Source of the DNA: Crossiella cryophila | GTDB lineage: Bacteria > Actinomycetota > Actinomycetes > Mycobacteriales > Pseudonocardiaceae | NCBI RefSeq assembly: GCF_014204915.1 | Contig: NZ_JACHMH010000001.1 | Coordinates: forward strand, 5,543,501-5,607,500 | Direction: 5' to 3' | DNA length: 64,000 nt | Shown: one piece after another, positions 32,140-40,044 of the stretch | How positions within the stretch are numbered: position 1 is the first letter of the stretch | How the letters are laid out: each line of letters begins with the position of its first letter | Translations under genes and position numbers: made by a program | Notes under the pieces: generated by a model | Seen by the model: only the letters and a program-made list of their open reading frames with translations | What the model was told of the DNA's origin: nothing | Databases searched by the model: none

Positions 32140-32898
32140 GTGCAAGCCGGCGAACGCCAGCAGGCGATCCTGCAGTTGCTCAACGCGCGTGGGCGGCTCA
32201 CCATCGCCGAACTCAGCACCCGGATGTCGGTCTCGGACATGACGATCCGCCGGGATCTGGCCCAGCTGGAGTCGGACGGGCTGCTGAGCCGCACCCACGG
32301 TGGCGCGATCCGCCTGCAGAGCGGGAGTTTCGAGCCGCCGCTGGCCCTGCGGACCCGGCTGCACGCCGAGGCCAAGCGGGCCATCGCGGCCGAGGTCGCC
32401 GGCGAACTCGTCGACGGTCAGACCCTGGTCCTGGACGGTGGCAGCACCGGCATGGCGATCGCGGAGGCACTCCTCGGGCGGCGGCTGACGGTCTGCGCGC
32501 TGAACCTGCGGGTGGCCGACATCCTGGCCGCCTCGGCGCAGACCACCGTGATGGTCCCCGGCGGGCGCATCCGGCCCGAGGAGCATTCCTTCATCGGGCC
32601 CTCGGCCGAGCGCACGCTCGCCGACCACCGCTTCGACACCTTCGTCATGACCGTCTCCGCACTCGATGTCACCGCCGGGCTGACCGAGTGGAACGTGGAG
32701 GACGCCGCGGTCAAACGTGCCGCGCTGGCCAGTTCCGGCCGCTGCCTGGTGGCCTGCGACTCCTCGAAGTTCGGCCAGACCGCCTTCGCCCGCATCGGTG
32801 GCCTGGACGCCGCCGACCTGATCGTCACCGACGCCGCCCTGGACGCCGAGGCTGGCCAGGCCGTGCAGGCCGGTGGCACCCTGCTCCGCCTGGCCTGA
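32140..32898 (+). CDS. DeoR family transcriptional regulator
   Basis: The 252-residue protein has an N-terminal DeoR helix-turn-helix (LTIAELSTRMSVSDMTIRRDLAQLE, residues about 19-45) with the signature SRTHGGA, and a C-terminal sugar-phosphate sensor domain of the ISOCOT fold, with LDGGSTG, NVEDAAVKRAAL and CDSSKFGQTAFARI. It should respond to a phosphosugar. GTG start with GAGGGA upstream. It leads the GMC-SIS-ROK genes on the same strand and is probably their repressor. Confidence 0.93.
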   Translation: MQAGERQQAILQLLNARGRLTIAELSTRMSVSDMTIRRDLAQLESDGLLSRTHGGAIRLQSGSFEPPLALRTRLHAEAKRAIAAEVAGELVDGQTLVLDGGSTGMAIAEALLGRRLTVCALNLRVADILAASAQTTVMVPGGRIRPEEHSFIGPSAERTLADHRFDTFVMTVSALDVTAGLTEWNVEDAAVKRAALASSGRCLVACDSSKFGQTAFARIGGLDAADLIVTDAALDAEAGQAVQAGGTLLRLA

Positions 32899-32932
32899 AC
32901 GCACCCGCGATCACCATTCCCAGGAGACAGCC

Positions 32933-34447
32933 ATGTCCGGAGTCCACCTCCCTGACGAGGTCGACACCATCGTCGTCGGCGCGGGAACCGGCGGCGCCGC
33001 GTTCACCGGCCTCCTCGCCGCGCACAGCACCGAGACCGTGTTACTCGTCGAGGCGGGGCCCGACTACGGCCACTTCACCGACGGACGCTGGCCCGCTGAT
33101 GTCCTTGACGCCAAGGCGATCCCGCTGTCCCACGACTGGGGCCTGTCCGGCACCGTCCACTCCGGACGGACGCTGGACCTGCCCCGCGCCAAGGTGATCG
33201 GCGGCTGTTCCGCGCACAACGGTTGCACCGCCGCACTCGGCGCCAGGGAGGACTACGACGAGTGGGCCCGGCTGGGCAACCCCGGCTGGGACGCCGCGAC
33301 CGTGGAACCGTTGCTGCACTGGACTCGTGACCGGTTCCGGGTCCGCCGCTACCGGATGGACGAGCTGACCTCGGCCCAGGCCGCCTTCGTCCGGGCCGGG
33401 ATGAGCACCGGACTGCCCTTCGCCGACGACCTCGACGACCTCGAAGCCGGAGTCGGGATCGGCCCCATGCCGGTCAACATCGTCGACGGCGTCCGGTGGA
33501 ACGCGAGCCTGGCCTTCCTGGACCCGGTGCGCCACCGGCCGGGGCTGACCATCGCCGGGGACACCACCGTGCGCCGGGTGCTGTTCGCGGGCAGCACCGC
33601 GATCGGCGTCGAGATCGATAGCCCCGACGGAGCGCGGACCGTCCGCGCGGGCCGGGTCATCATCGCCTGCGGCGCCTACCAGTCCCCGGCGCTGCTGCTG
33701 CGGTCCGGCGTCGGACCCGCCGCCGACCTGCGTGCCCTCGACATCCCCGTCGTCGCCGACCTGCCGGGCGTGGGCGGTCACCTGCTCGACCACTCCTGCG
33801 TGCAGCTGGACTTCCACGGCAAGGACGGCCTCCTCGACGACCTCGCCCGGACCCCGTGGCACCCCGACGAACAGACCGTCGGCCGAGCCCGCTCCTCGCG
33901 CTGTGACAACGGGCCCTACGACATCCACGTCTTCATGGTCGCCGGCGCGAACAGCGGCCACCCCGGCCTGCCGCCGATCAGCCTCTACGGCGGTGCCATG
34001 CGCGCCCGCTCCGAAGGCCGGATCACCTTGCGCAGCAACGATCCGCACGACCTGCCGCGCATCGACCACCGCTACGGCACCGATCCCGACGGCTACGACC
34101 GGCTGGTCCTGTCCGAAGCGGCCGAGCTGCTCCGCACGATGACCACCCAGCCCGAACTCGCCGCCATCCTCGGCCGGGAGGCGAGCACCGGCGACCCCCT
34201 GGACCGGATCGTGAACTACTGCCATCCGGCGGGCAGCTGCAAGATGGGGCCTGGCACGGACCCCGCGGCGGTGGTGGACGCACGCGGTGCGGTGCGCGGC
34301 CTGGCCGGGCTGCACGTGGCCGACGCCTCGATCATGCCCGCGATCAGCCGGGGCAACATCAACCTGCCCACCGCCATGATCGGCGCCCGGATCGCCGCCG
34401 CCCTGCTGGACATCACCCCCGTCGACGCCGTGCTGGAGCAGGCATGA
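32933..34447 (+). CDS. GMC family FAD-dependent oxidoreductase
   Basis: This 504-residue flavoprotein has the dinucleotide motif VVGAGTGGAAF at its start, the GMC box LPRAKVIGGCSAHNG (about 85-99), GAYQSPALLLRSGVGP, the catalytic His region NYCHPAGSCKMG and RGNINLPTAMIGARIA at the end. GMC enzymes oxidise alcohols, including sugars such as glucose, pyranoses and choline. The ATG at 32933 follows GGAGACAGCC. It overlaps the SIS gene as ATGA, so oxidation of a sugar hydroxyl may feed the isomerase and kinase next to it. Confidence 0.92.
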   Translation: MSGVHLPDEVDTIVVGAGTGGAAFTGLLAAHSTETVLLVEAGPDYGHFTDGRWPADVLDAKAIPLSHDWGLSGTVHSGRTLDLPRAKVIGGCSAHNGCTAALGAREDYDEWARLGNPGWDAATVEPLLHWTRDRFRVRRYRMDELTSAQAAFVRAGMSTGLPFADDLDDLEAGVGIGPMPVNIVDGVRWNASLAFLDPVRHRPGLTIAGDTTVRRVLFAGSTAIGVEIDSPDGARTVRAGRVIIACGAYQSPALLLRSGVGPAADLRALDIPVVADLPGVGGHLLDHSCVQLDFHGKDGLLDDLARTPWHPDEQTVGRARSSRCDNGPYDIHVFMVAGANSGHPGLPPISLYGGAMRARSEGRITLRSNDPHDLPRIDHRYGTDPDGYDRLVLSEAAELLRTMTTQPELAAILGREASTGDPLDRIVNYCHPAGSCKMGPGTDPAAVVDARGAVRGLAGLHVADASIMPAISRGNINLPTAMIGARIAAALLDITPVDAVLEQA

Positions 34448-35463
34448 CCACCCCGTTCGAACACGACATCGCCGAGCAACCCGCCGCTCTGCTGCGCCTG
34501 GCCGAAGCCGCCATCCCGCCACTGGACGCCCTCACCGGCCGGGCCTGGCCGCGGATCGTGTTGACCGGCATGGGTTCCTCCCACTTCGCCGGGATCCCGA
34601 CCTGGCGACACCTCATCGCGCAAGGCACCGCGGCCTGGAGCGTTGACGCCGGTCAACTCCTCGACGACGGCGGCCTGATCACCCCCGACACGCTGCTCAT
34701 CGTCACCTCCCAGTCCGGCGCGAGCGGCGAGATCACCGAACTGCTCGACCGCAGGCAAGGCGGCCGGATCACCCCCGCCACGCTGGTCGGCATCACCGAC
34801 GACCGGACCAGTCCACTCGCCCTCGCCGCGGACCTCCTGCTGCCACTGCACAGCGGGCCGGAGGCCACGGTCAGCACCAAGAGCTACCTCAACACCCTCG
34901 CCGTGCACCGGTTGCTGCGTGCCGGTTTCGCTGGCGAGGACGTCGAGCGCGTGCGGCGGACCGAACTGCCAGCGGCGGCCGCGGCCGTCCGGCAGGTGCT
35001 CGACGATCACGGGCTGCGGAGGGCACTCGCCGCGGCAGCGCATCCCCGGCATCGACTGTCCTGCATCGGGATCCGGGACACCGCGGCCACTGCCCGGTTC
35101 GCCGCACTGGTCATCAAGGAGTCCGCCAAGATCGCCGCCGAAGGCTATGTCGGCGGCGAGTTCCGGCACGGCCCCTTCGAACTGGCGGGGGAGGGCCACA
35201 CCGCCCTGCTGTTCCTCCCACCGGACCACGAACCGGACCCGACTCTCCAGCGCCTGGCCAAGGACCTGCGCACCGCGGGCTCCCAGGTGATCGTCGTCGG
35301 CGATCCCCGCGTCGAGGCCACGACCTCGATCCCCGTGCCCGGCGGATCCGCACTCGCCGCCGGCGCGGTGGTGGCCGAACTCTTCGCGGTCGCCCTGGCC
35401 CAGGCCAACGGAGTCGTCCCCGGCGCCTTCGTGCACGGCCGCAAGATCACCACGACCCGCTGA
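34444..35463 (+). CDS. SIS-domain sugar isomerase/deaminase-like protein
   Basis: The 339-residue protein has two SIS domains, the first with VLTGMGSSHFAGIP and VTSQSGASGEITELL, the second with VIKESAKIAAEGYVGGEFRHGPFEL, typical of AgaS/GlmS-isomerase-like enzymes. Such enzymes deaminate or isomerise amino-sugar phosphates. There is no glutaminase domain, so it is not a GlmS. Overlaps with the GMC gene (ATGA) and the ROK kinase (TGATG) indicate coordinated expression. The natural substrate cannot be determined. Confidence 0.9.
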   Translation: MTTPFEHDIAEQPAALLRLAEAAIPPLDALTGRAWPRIVLTGMGSSHFAGIPTWRHLIAQGTAAWSVDAGQLLDDGGLITPDTLLIVTSQSGASGEITELLDRRQGGRITPATLVGITDDRTSPLALAADLLLPLHSGPEATVSTKSYLNTLAVHRLLRAGFAGEDVERVRRTELPAAAAAVRQVLDDHGLRRALAAAAHPRHRLSCIGIRDTAATARFAALVIKESAKIAAEGYVGGEFRHGPFELAGEGHTALLFLPPDHEPDPTLQRLAKDLRTAGSQVIVVGDPRVEATTSIPVPGGSALAAGAVVAELFAVALAQANGVVPGAFVHGRKITTTR

Positions 35464-36380
35464 TGACCGCGGTGGTGCTCGGCATCGACCTCGGCGGCAC
35501 CGGCAGCCGGTTCGTCGCCGTGGAGCCGACCAGCGGCGCGGTGCTCGCCCGGCGCACCGCGCCCACCCCGCACACCGGCGGCCCCGGCACCGTCCGCGCC
35601 TTCCTGCGCGAGCACCTCGGCGCGGTCGGCCAGGGACTCCGGCCGGTCGCGGTCGGTGTCGGCGCCAGCGGACCGATCGACCCGCACGGTGTCATCCGCA
35701 ACCCGGACACGCTCCCGGCCTTCACCGGACTGCCGATCACCGCGATGCTCGCCGCCCTGGTGCCCGGTCCGGTGGTGATCGACAACGACGCGGTCTGCGC
35801 GGCACTGGCCGAACGCGCCACCGGCGCCGCCCAGCAGTCACCGCGATCACTGCACATCACCCTCGGCACCGGCGTCGGCGTCTGCCTGCTCACCGGCAGC
35901 ACGCCGTTCCGCCTGCCCGACGGCACCCACCCCGAGGGCGGCCACCTCGCCGTCGCCCTGCCTACCGAACCCTGCTACTGCGGCCGCACCGCCTGCTGGG
36001 AACAGGCCGCCTCCCGCAGCACCCTGCAACGCACCGCGGCCCGCGTCCTTGGCCGCTCCGGCACCGATGAACGGGTCATCGCCGACCTGGCCGACCTCGC
36101 CACGCACGGCGACCACCTGGCCCTGGCCACCTTCCGCGAGCACGGCACCCGCATCGCCGCGGGGCTCGCCACCCTGCTCAGCCTGTACGGACCCGACCTG
36201 GTCGTGCTCGGCGGCAGTGCGGCGCGGTACCTGCCGCTGTTCCGGCCGGGAATCCACAGTGCACTCGACGCACTCGGCGACTGGGGCCCGGAGCCCGAGA
36301 TCGTCCGCACCCGGCTCGACGACTACGGCGGCGCGCTCGGCGGCGCCCACCTGGCCGCCACCGTGTGGAAAGCAAGCTGA
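35463..36380 (+). CDS. ROK family sugar kinase
   Basis: The 305-residue kinase starts with the ATP-phosphate motif GIDLGGTGSRF and contains GASGPID, the catalytic Asp in VVIDNDAVCAALAE, the GTGVGVCL region and the ROK zinc motif HPEGGHL...CYCGRTACWEQ. It ends the DeoR-controlled operon. ROK kinases phosphorylate glucose, N-acetylglucosamine, mannose and similar sugars. With the SIS protein it suggests breakdown of an (amino) sugar; the preceding GMC oxidoreductase is unusual in this setting. Confidence 0.92.
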   Translation: MTAVVLGIDLGGTGSRFVAVEPTSGAVLARRTAPTPHTGGPGTVRAFLREHLGAVGQGLRPVAVGVGASGPIDPHGVIRNPDTLPAFTGLPITAMLAALVPGPVVIDNDAVCAALAERATGAAQQSPRSLHITLGTGVGVCLLTGSTPFRLPDGTHPEGGHLAVALPTEPCYCGRTACWEQAASRSTLQRTAARVLGRSGTDERVIADLADLATHGDHLALATFREHGTRIAAGLATLLSLYGPDLVVLGGSAARYLPLFRPGIHSALDALGDWGPEPEIVRTRLDDYGGALGGAHLAATVWKAS

Positions 36381-36575
36381 TCAGGCCAGCTCCGCGATCG
36401 CCGCGGCCGGGCACACGCTGACCGCCTCGCGCACGATCTCGTGCAGGTCGGCGGGCGGCTCCTGGTCGAGCAGCAGCACGATGCCGTCCTCCTCGCGCTG
36501 GTCGAACACGGTGGGCGCGAGCAGCACGCAGGTTCCCGCGCCACAGCAGCGATCCTGGTCCACGCTGATCTTCAT
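36381..36575 (-). CDS. 3Fe-4S ferredoxin, P450 electron donor
   Basis: This 64-residue protein has the small ferredoxin cysteine pattern (DQDRCCGAGTC near the start and VCPAAAIAE at the end) typical of the [3Fe-4S] ferredoxins encoded beside actinobacterial P450s. Start at 36575 overlaps the TetR stop as ATGA. It is the last gene of the P450-TetR-ferredoxin operon and should transfer electrons from a ferredoxin reductase encoded elsewhere to the P450. Confidence 0.93.
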   Translation of the reverse strand: MKISVDQDRCCGAGTCVLLAPTVFDQREEDGIVLLLDQEPPADLHEIVREAVSVCPAAAIAELA

Positions 36576-37234
36576 GGTCGTTCGTCCTTCTCGGTCGGGG
36601 TGCTGACCGGGGCCAGCCACAGCCCGGTCAGCGCGTCGATCAGGCCCACACCGGCCGCCTGCCAGCTGGACCTGGGGGTGTCGGTGCCCTCGGCCAGGGC
36701 GCGCTCGCGTTCGGCGATCATGTGCACCAGCAGCTGGCGGAGCATGTCGCTGCGTTCGGCGCGGACCTCGGCAGGCAGGTCGGGCAGGCTGTGGTGCAGG
36801 CCGTCCACGATCCGGTTGATCGAGGGGGAGGTCAGCGCCTCCTCGATCATGATCGCCCGCAGGGCCGGGTCGGTCATCACCTGGGCGCCGAAGCGGGCGT
36901 ACCAGGTCGGCGTGTCCAGTTTGGCCAGGTGGTCGACGATCGGCTGGACCAGGCAGTGCATCCAGTCCCGGATCTCCCGGCTGTCACCGGCTTCGGCGAC
37001 CAGGCGGCCGCGGTGTTCCTCCACCGGGTCGGCGTGCCGCTGGATGATGGCCCGGACCAGGTCGGCCTTGGTGCCGAAGTGGTAGCCGACCACGGTGTTG
37101 TTGCCCTGCCCGGCGGCCTCGCCGACCTGCCGGTTGGACACCGCGAACACCCCGTGCTCGGCGAAAAGCCGTTCCGCGGCGGCCAGGATCAGCTCCCTGG
37201 TCGCCTGCGCCCGTGCGGCCTTGCTCGTCGTCAT
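36572..37234 (-). CDS. TetR family regulator inside the P450 operon
   Basis: The 220-residue protein has a TetR helix-turn-helix (VSNRQVGEAAGQGNNTVVGYHFGTKADLV) and a C-terminal domain with DWMHCLVQPIVDHLA. Its ATG overlaps the P450 stop as ATGA, and its own stop overlaps the ferredoxin start, so it is cotranscribed between the enzyme and its redox partner. The likely operator is the TAAGTCA-N6-TGACTTA repeat before the P450, making a closed autoregulatory loop. The ligand is probably the P450 substrate. Confidence 0.92.
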   Translation of the reverse strand: MTTSKAARAQATRELILAAAERLFAEHGVFAVSNRQVGEAAGQGNNTVVGYHFGTKADLVRAIIQRHADPVEEHRGRLVAEAGDSREIRDWMHCLVQPIVDHLAKLDTPTWYARFGAQVMTDPALRAIMIEEALTSPSINRIVDGLHHSLPDLPAEVRAERSDMLRQLLVHMIAERERALAEGTDTPRSSWQAAGVGLIDALTGLWLAPVSTPTEKDERP

Positions 37235-38457
37235 GACCGCCATCGAACCGGAAGCTCCCGCAATCCGCCCACCGCGAGCCCCTCCACCTTGCGCAACTCC
37301 GCCACCGGCACGGCCAGTTCGAGCGAGGGCAGCCTGCGCAACAGCACCTCCAGGACCACCTGCAACTCGGTCCTGGCCAGCGGCTGACCCAGGCAGGCGT
37401 GCGCCCCGGCGCCGAAGGCCAGGTGCGGGTTGGGGCTGCGGGTCAGGTCCATCTCGGCGGCGCCGGTGAAGACCTCCTCGTCCCGGTTGGCCGCGGCCAT
37501 GCTGCACACCGCGGTGGTGCCGCCGGGCAACGTGGTCCCGGCGATCTCCAGGTCCTCGGTGAGATAGCGCGCCATGCCGAAGCCCGCGTTGGCGTCCAGC
37601 CGCAGCGACTCCTCCACCGCGGTGCGCACCAGCACCGGATCGGCCAGCAGCTGCTCCCAGCGACTCCGGTCGGCCAGCAGCATCGCGACCATCTTGCTGA
37701 TCATGTTCGCGGTGGTCTCGTGCCCGGCGATCAGCAGTCCCATGCCGGTGGCGATCAGCGCCGGATCCGACATCGGTTCGCCGTCCGGCCCGGTCTCGCC
37801 GATCAGCGCGCTGAGCAGGTCATCGCCGGGGGCGGCCCGCTTGGCCGCGATGTGCCCGGCCATGTACTGGGCGAACTCCAGCTGGGCCAGGTCCATCTCG
37901 GCCTGGGTGTAGCGGGTCATGCTGAGCAACGTGTCCGACCAGTGCGCGAACCGGTCCCGGTCGGCGTCCGGCACGCCGAGCAGGTCGCAGATGACCCACA
38001 CCGGCAGCGGAAAGCCCACTGCCGCCTTGAGATCCGCCGGTCCGCCCTTGGCGACCATCTCGTCCACGAGCTGCTCGGCCATCGCCTCGATCGCCGGTCG
38101 CAGCGCGTTCATCCGGCGGGCGGTGAACCACTTGCCGACCATCCGCCGCCAGCGCAGGTGCCCCTCGCCGTGCTGGGGCAGCACGTTGGACATCTCGCTG
38201 TTGAACAGCCCGCCGGACTCGGTGTCGGCGACCCGGGCCGCGTTGTCCGCCGCGGTCGGCCGGGTGAACCGGGGGTCGGCCAGCAGGCTCTTCACATCGT
38301 CGTAGCGGGTGAGCAGGGTGGCCTCGTCGCCGCTGGCCAGCCGCACGTGCGCGACCGGGCATTCGGCCTGGTAGCGGGCCCACTCGGCGGGTGGCTCCAG
38401 CGCGGCCTCGGTCTCGAACGGGAAACGCGGCAGCTGCCCGGCCTGGCTCTGCGTCAT
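37231..38457 (-). CDS. Cytochrome P450
   Basis: The 408-residue bacterial P450 has the I-helix oxygen-activation motif AGHETT (244-249), the K-helix ExxR (E283-R286 in ESLR) and the heme-binding loop FGAGAHACLG with Cys355. It is soluble and similar in length to CYP105/107-type hydroxylases. It would receive electrons from the ferredoxin two genes downstream. The GGAG-rich binding site lies inside a perfect hairpin (38465-38509), so translation may be controlled. Substrate is unknown; no biosynthetic core genes are near. Confidence 0.94.
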   Translation of the reverse strand: MTQSQAGQLPRFPFETEAALEPPAEWARYQAECPVAHVRLASGDEATLLTRYDDVKSLLADPRFTRPTAADNAARVADTESGGLFNSEMSNVLPQHGEGHLRWRRMVGKWFTARRMNALRPAIEAMAEQLVDEMVAKGGPADLKAAVGFPLPVWVICDLLGVPDADRDRFAHWSDTLLSMTRYTQAEMDLAQLEFAQYMAGHIAAKRAAPGDDLLSALIGETGPDGEPMSDPALIATGMGLLIAGHETTANMISKMVAMLLADRSRWEQLLADPVLVRTAVEESLRLDANAGFGMARYLTEDLEIAGTTLPGGTTAVCSMAAANRDEEVFTGAAEMDLTRSPNPHLAFGAGAHACLGQPLARTELQVVLEVLLRRLPSLELAVPVAELRKVEGLAVGGLRELPVRWRS

Positions 38458-38495
38458 CGCCGACTCCTCCTCGTGGGTGCTTCTGCCACCAGCAT
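38454..38495 (-). CDS. Possible 13-residue leader peptide overlapping the P450 start
   Basis: An ATG in the loop of the leader hairpin opens a 13-codon frame, MLVAEAPTRRSRR, whose TGA overlaps the P450 ATG. It passes through the 3' arm of the hairpin and contains two AGG arginine codons in a row. It has no clear binding site of its own, so real translation is uncertain. If used, it could open the hairpin and couple to P450 translation. Confidence 0.3.
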   Translation of the reverse strand: MLVAEAPTRRSRR

Positions 38496-38509
38496 GGCCA
38501 CGAGGAGGA
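38465..38509 (-). promoter_or_regulatory. Hairpin covering the P450 ribosome binding site
   Basis: TCCTCCTCGTGG (38465-38476) and CCACGAGGAGGA (38498-38509) are perfect 12-base inverted repeats with a 21-base loop. In the transcript (minus strand) the 3' arm is the GAGGAGGA binding site of the P450 and the 5' arm is a matching anti-binding-site strand. The fold would hide the ribosome binding site. Whether the transcript starts upstream of 38509 is not known. Confidence 0.55.
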
Positions 38510-38511
38510 AG

Positions 38512-38531
38512 TAAGTCAATCAGCTGACTTA
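38512..38531. promoter_or_regulatory. TetR operator before the P450 operon
   Basis: TAAGTCA and TGACTTA arms flank 6 bases, forming a 20-base palindrome immediately upstream of the leader hairpin. This is the best candidate site for the TetR encoded in the operon. Confidence 0.7.
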
Positions 38532-38542
38532 AATAGTTCGGG

Positions 38543-40021
38543 CTACCTCCGCACGGTGATCTCGTCGATCAGCGAGCCGTCCTCGGCCAGCGCGCGGACC
38601 TTGAGCTGGGCGGGCGAGCCGTTCGCGGCCGGGGTGACGTCGACCGCCACCAGGCTGTACCCGCGGTAGCGCACCCGGGACCAGCTGACCTTGGTCTCGG
38701 TGAACTTCGAGCTGTTCTTGTTGAAGCAGCGCATGGTCGGCGTGCCGCCGGTGTTCTCCTGGCCCAGGTAGCTCTCCGGGGCGTTCTTGTTGATCGCGTC
38801 CAGGGCCTGGCCGCCACCACCGGCCGTGACGTAGGTGGTGCCGTCGGTGGCCGGGGTGACCGTGCCGCGCGGCTTGACCTGCCGGGTGCCCTTGCCCGCG
38901 CGGATCGGGTCGGTGCGCTCGTAGAGGCGGTTGTGCGCGTTGAGCACCAGGTCGACCTTGTGCTTGTCGAACAGCGGCGCCCACTTCTGTTGCGCCACCA
39001 GCTCCGCGCCGCCGTCGGCGGTGGAGTAGGGGGCGTGGTGCAGGTAGACCACGATGAAGTCGATGGTGCGATCAGCGCGGAACCTGGCCAGCTGACTGTC
39101 GATCCACTTGAGCTGCTTGCCCTTGCTGTACTCGTAGTTGGCCGTGTTGCGGTAGGAGATGTCGTTGCCGTCCAGGCTGAGCAGCCCGAGGTTCTGGTAC
39201 CGCCAGGAGTAGACGCCGACCGAGCCGCTCCAGGCGTTGTCCGGCATGGCGAAACGGGCCGTGGTGCCGCCGTAACCGTTGCCGGAGTACCAGTCCTCCA
39301 TCTCGCGGTTGCCCAGCGCGATCATCCACGGGATGCCCGAGGCCGCCAGGTCGTTCTGCGCGAAGTAGGCGTCCCAGCGCCCGGCGTCGTACTGGTCGGT
39401 GTCGGTGTGCCCGCCCTCCACGCCCGCCTTGCCCGAGGTGATGGCGTAGCTGAGGTTGCCAAGGGCGAGGTGGAAGGCCGGGGCCAGGTCGGTGATCGCG
39501 CTGTTGGCCTGGCGCGCGTTGTAGCCGATGCCCTGGTCGCCGACGGCGGTGAAGCTGAACGGCGCGGTGCTGCCAACGGCCGGGGCGGTGCGGAAGCTGG
39601 CGATCTCGCCGATGCGGCCGCTGGCAAGGGGATCGTAGCCCTGGTGGCCCACGACGTACTGGTAGGTGGTGCCGGGGGAGAGGTTGCCCAGCCGGACGTG
39701 CAGGTAGTACTGGCTCATGGTGGGCGGGGCGTGTGGCGGGAAGCTGTGTTCGCCGTGCTGCCAGGACAGTTCGCTCTTGAGCGTGCGTGGTTCGGCGGAG
39801 ATCGGCGGGCCGAACTTGCCGGGCTCGGTGGCGAGCCGCACGTAGGGCCCGGTCACCGCGCCGAGTTCCTGCCAGGAGATCACCACCTGCTTGGACGGAT
39901 CCGCGCCGTAGGCCAGGTGTCGGCCGAGTGGGCGCAGTTTCTGGCCGGGGGCAACGGTTGTACGGCTCGACGTGCCCGCGGTGAACAAGGCCCGCCGCGA
40001 GTAGTGCGCAGTCTCAGACAT
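38543..40021 (-). CDS. Degenerate purple-acid-phosphatase-like protein (probable pseudoenzyme)
   Basis: This 492-residue protein is a clear tandem paralogue of the phosphatase at 40045-41667, alignable throughout. It has the N-terminal Fn3-like domain and the metallophosphatase domain, but the metal-binding motifs are damaged: D162 (GDQG) stays, the GDxxY Asp is N189 (GNLSY), the GNHE His is R239 (GNRE), and the GHxH ending is AHNR (H363, R365). At least two metal ligands are therefore lost. The Tat signal is reduced to SRRALFTAG without a proper hydrophobic stretch. It may be a decaying copy or a protein recruited for binding. The C-terminal domain is intact and the frame is uninterrupted. 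Confidence 0.88.
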   Translation of the reverse strand: MSETAHYSRRALFTAGTSSRTTVAPGQKLRPLGRHLAYGADPSKQVVISWQELGAVTGPYVRLATEPGKFGPPISAEPRTLKSELSWQHGEHSFPPHAPPTMSQYYLHVRLGNLSPGTTYQYVVGHQGYDPLASGRIGEIASFRTAPAVGSTAPFSFTAVGDQGIGYNARQANSAITDLAPAFHLALGNLSYAITSGKAGVEGGHTDTDQYDAGRWDAYFAQNDLAASGIPWMIALGNREMEDWYSGNGYGGTTARFAMPDNAWSGSVGVYSWRYQNLGLLSLDGNDISYRNTANYEYSKGKQLKWIDSQLARFRADRTIDFIVVYLHHAPYSTADGGAELVAQQKWAPLFDKHKVDLVLNAHNRLYERTDPIRAGKGTRQVKPRGTVTPATDGTTYVTAGGGGQALDAINKNAPESYLGQENTGGTPTMRCFNKNSSKFTETKVSWSRVRYRGYSLVAVDVTPAANGSPAQLKVRALAEDGSLIDEITVRR

Positions 40022-40044
40022 GAGGAAGCCTTATCTGCTAGGGA

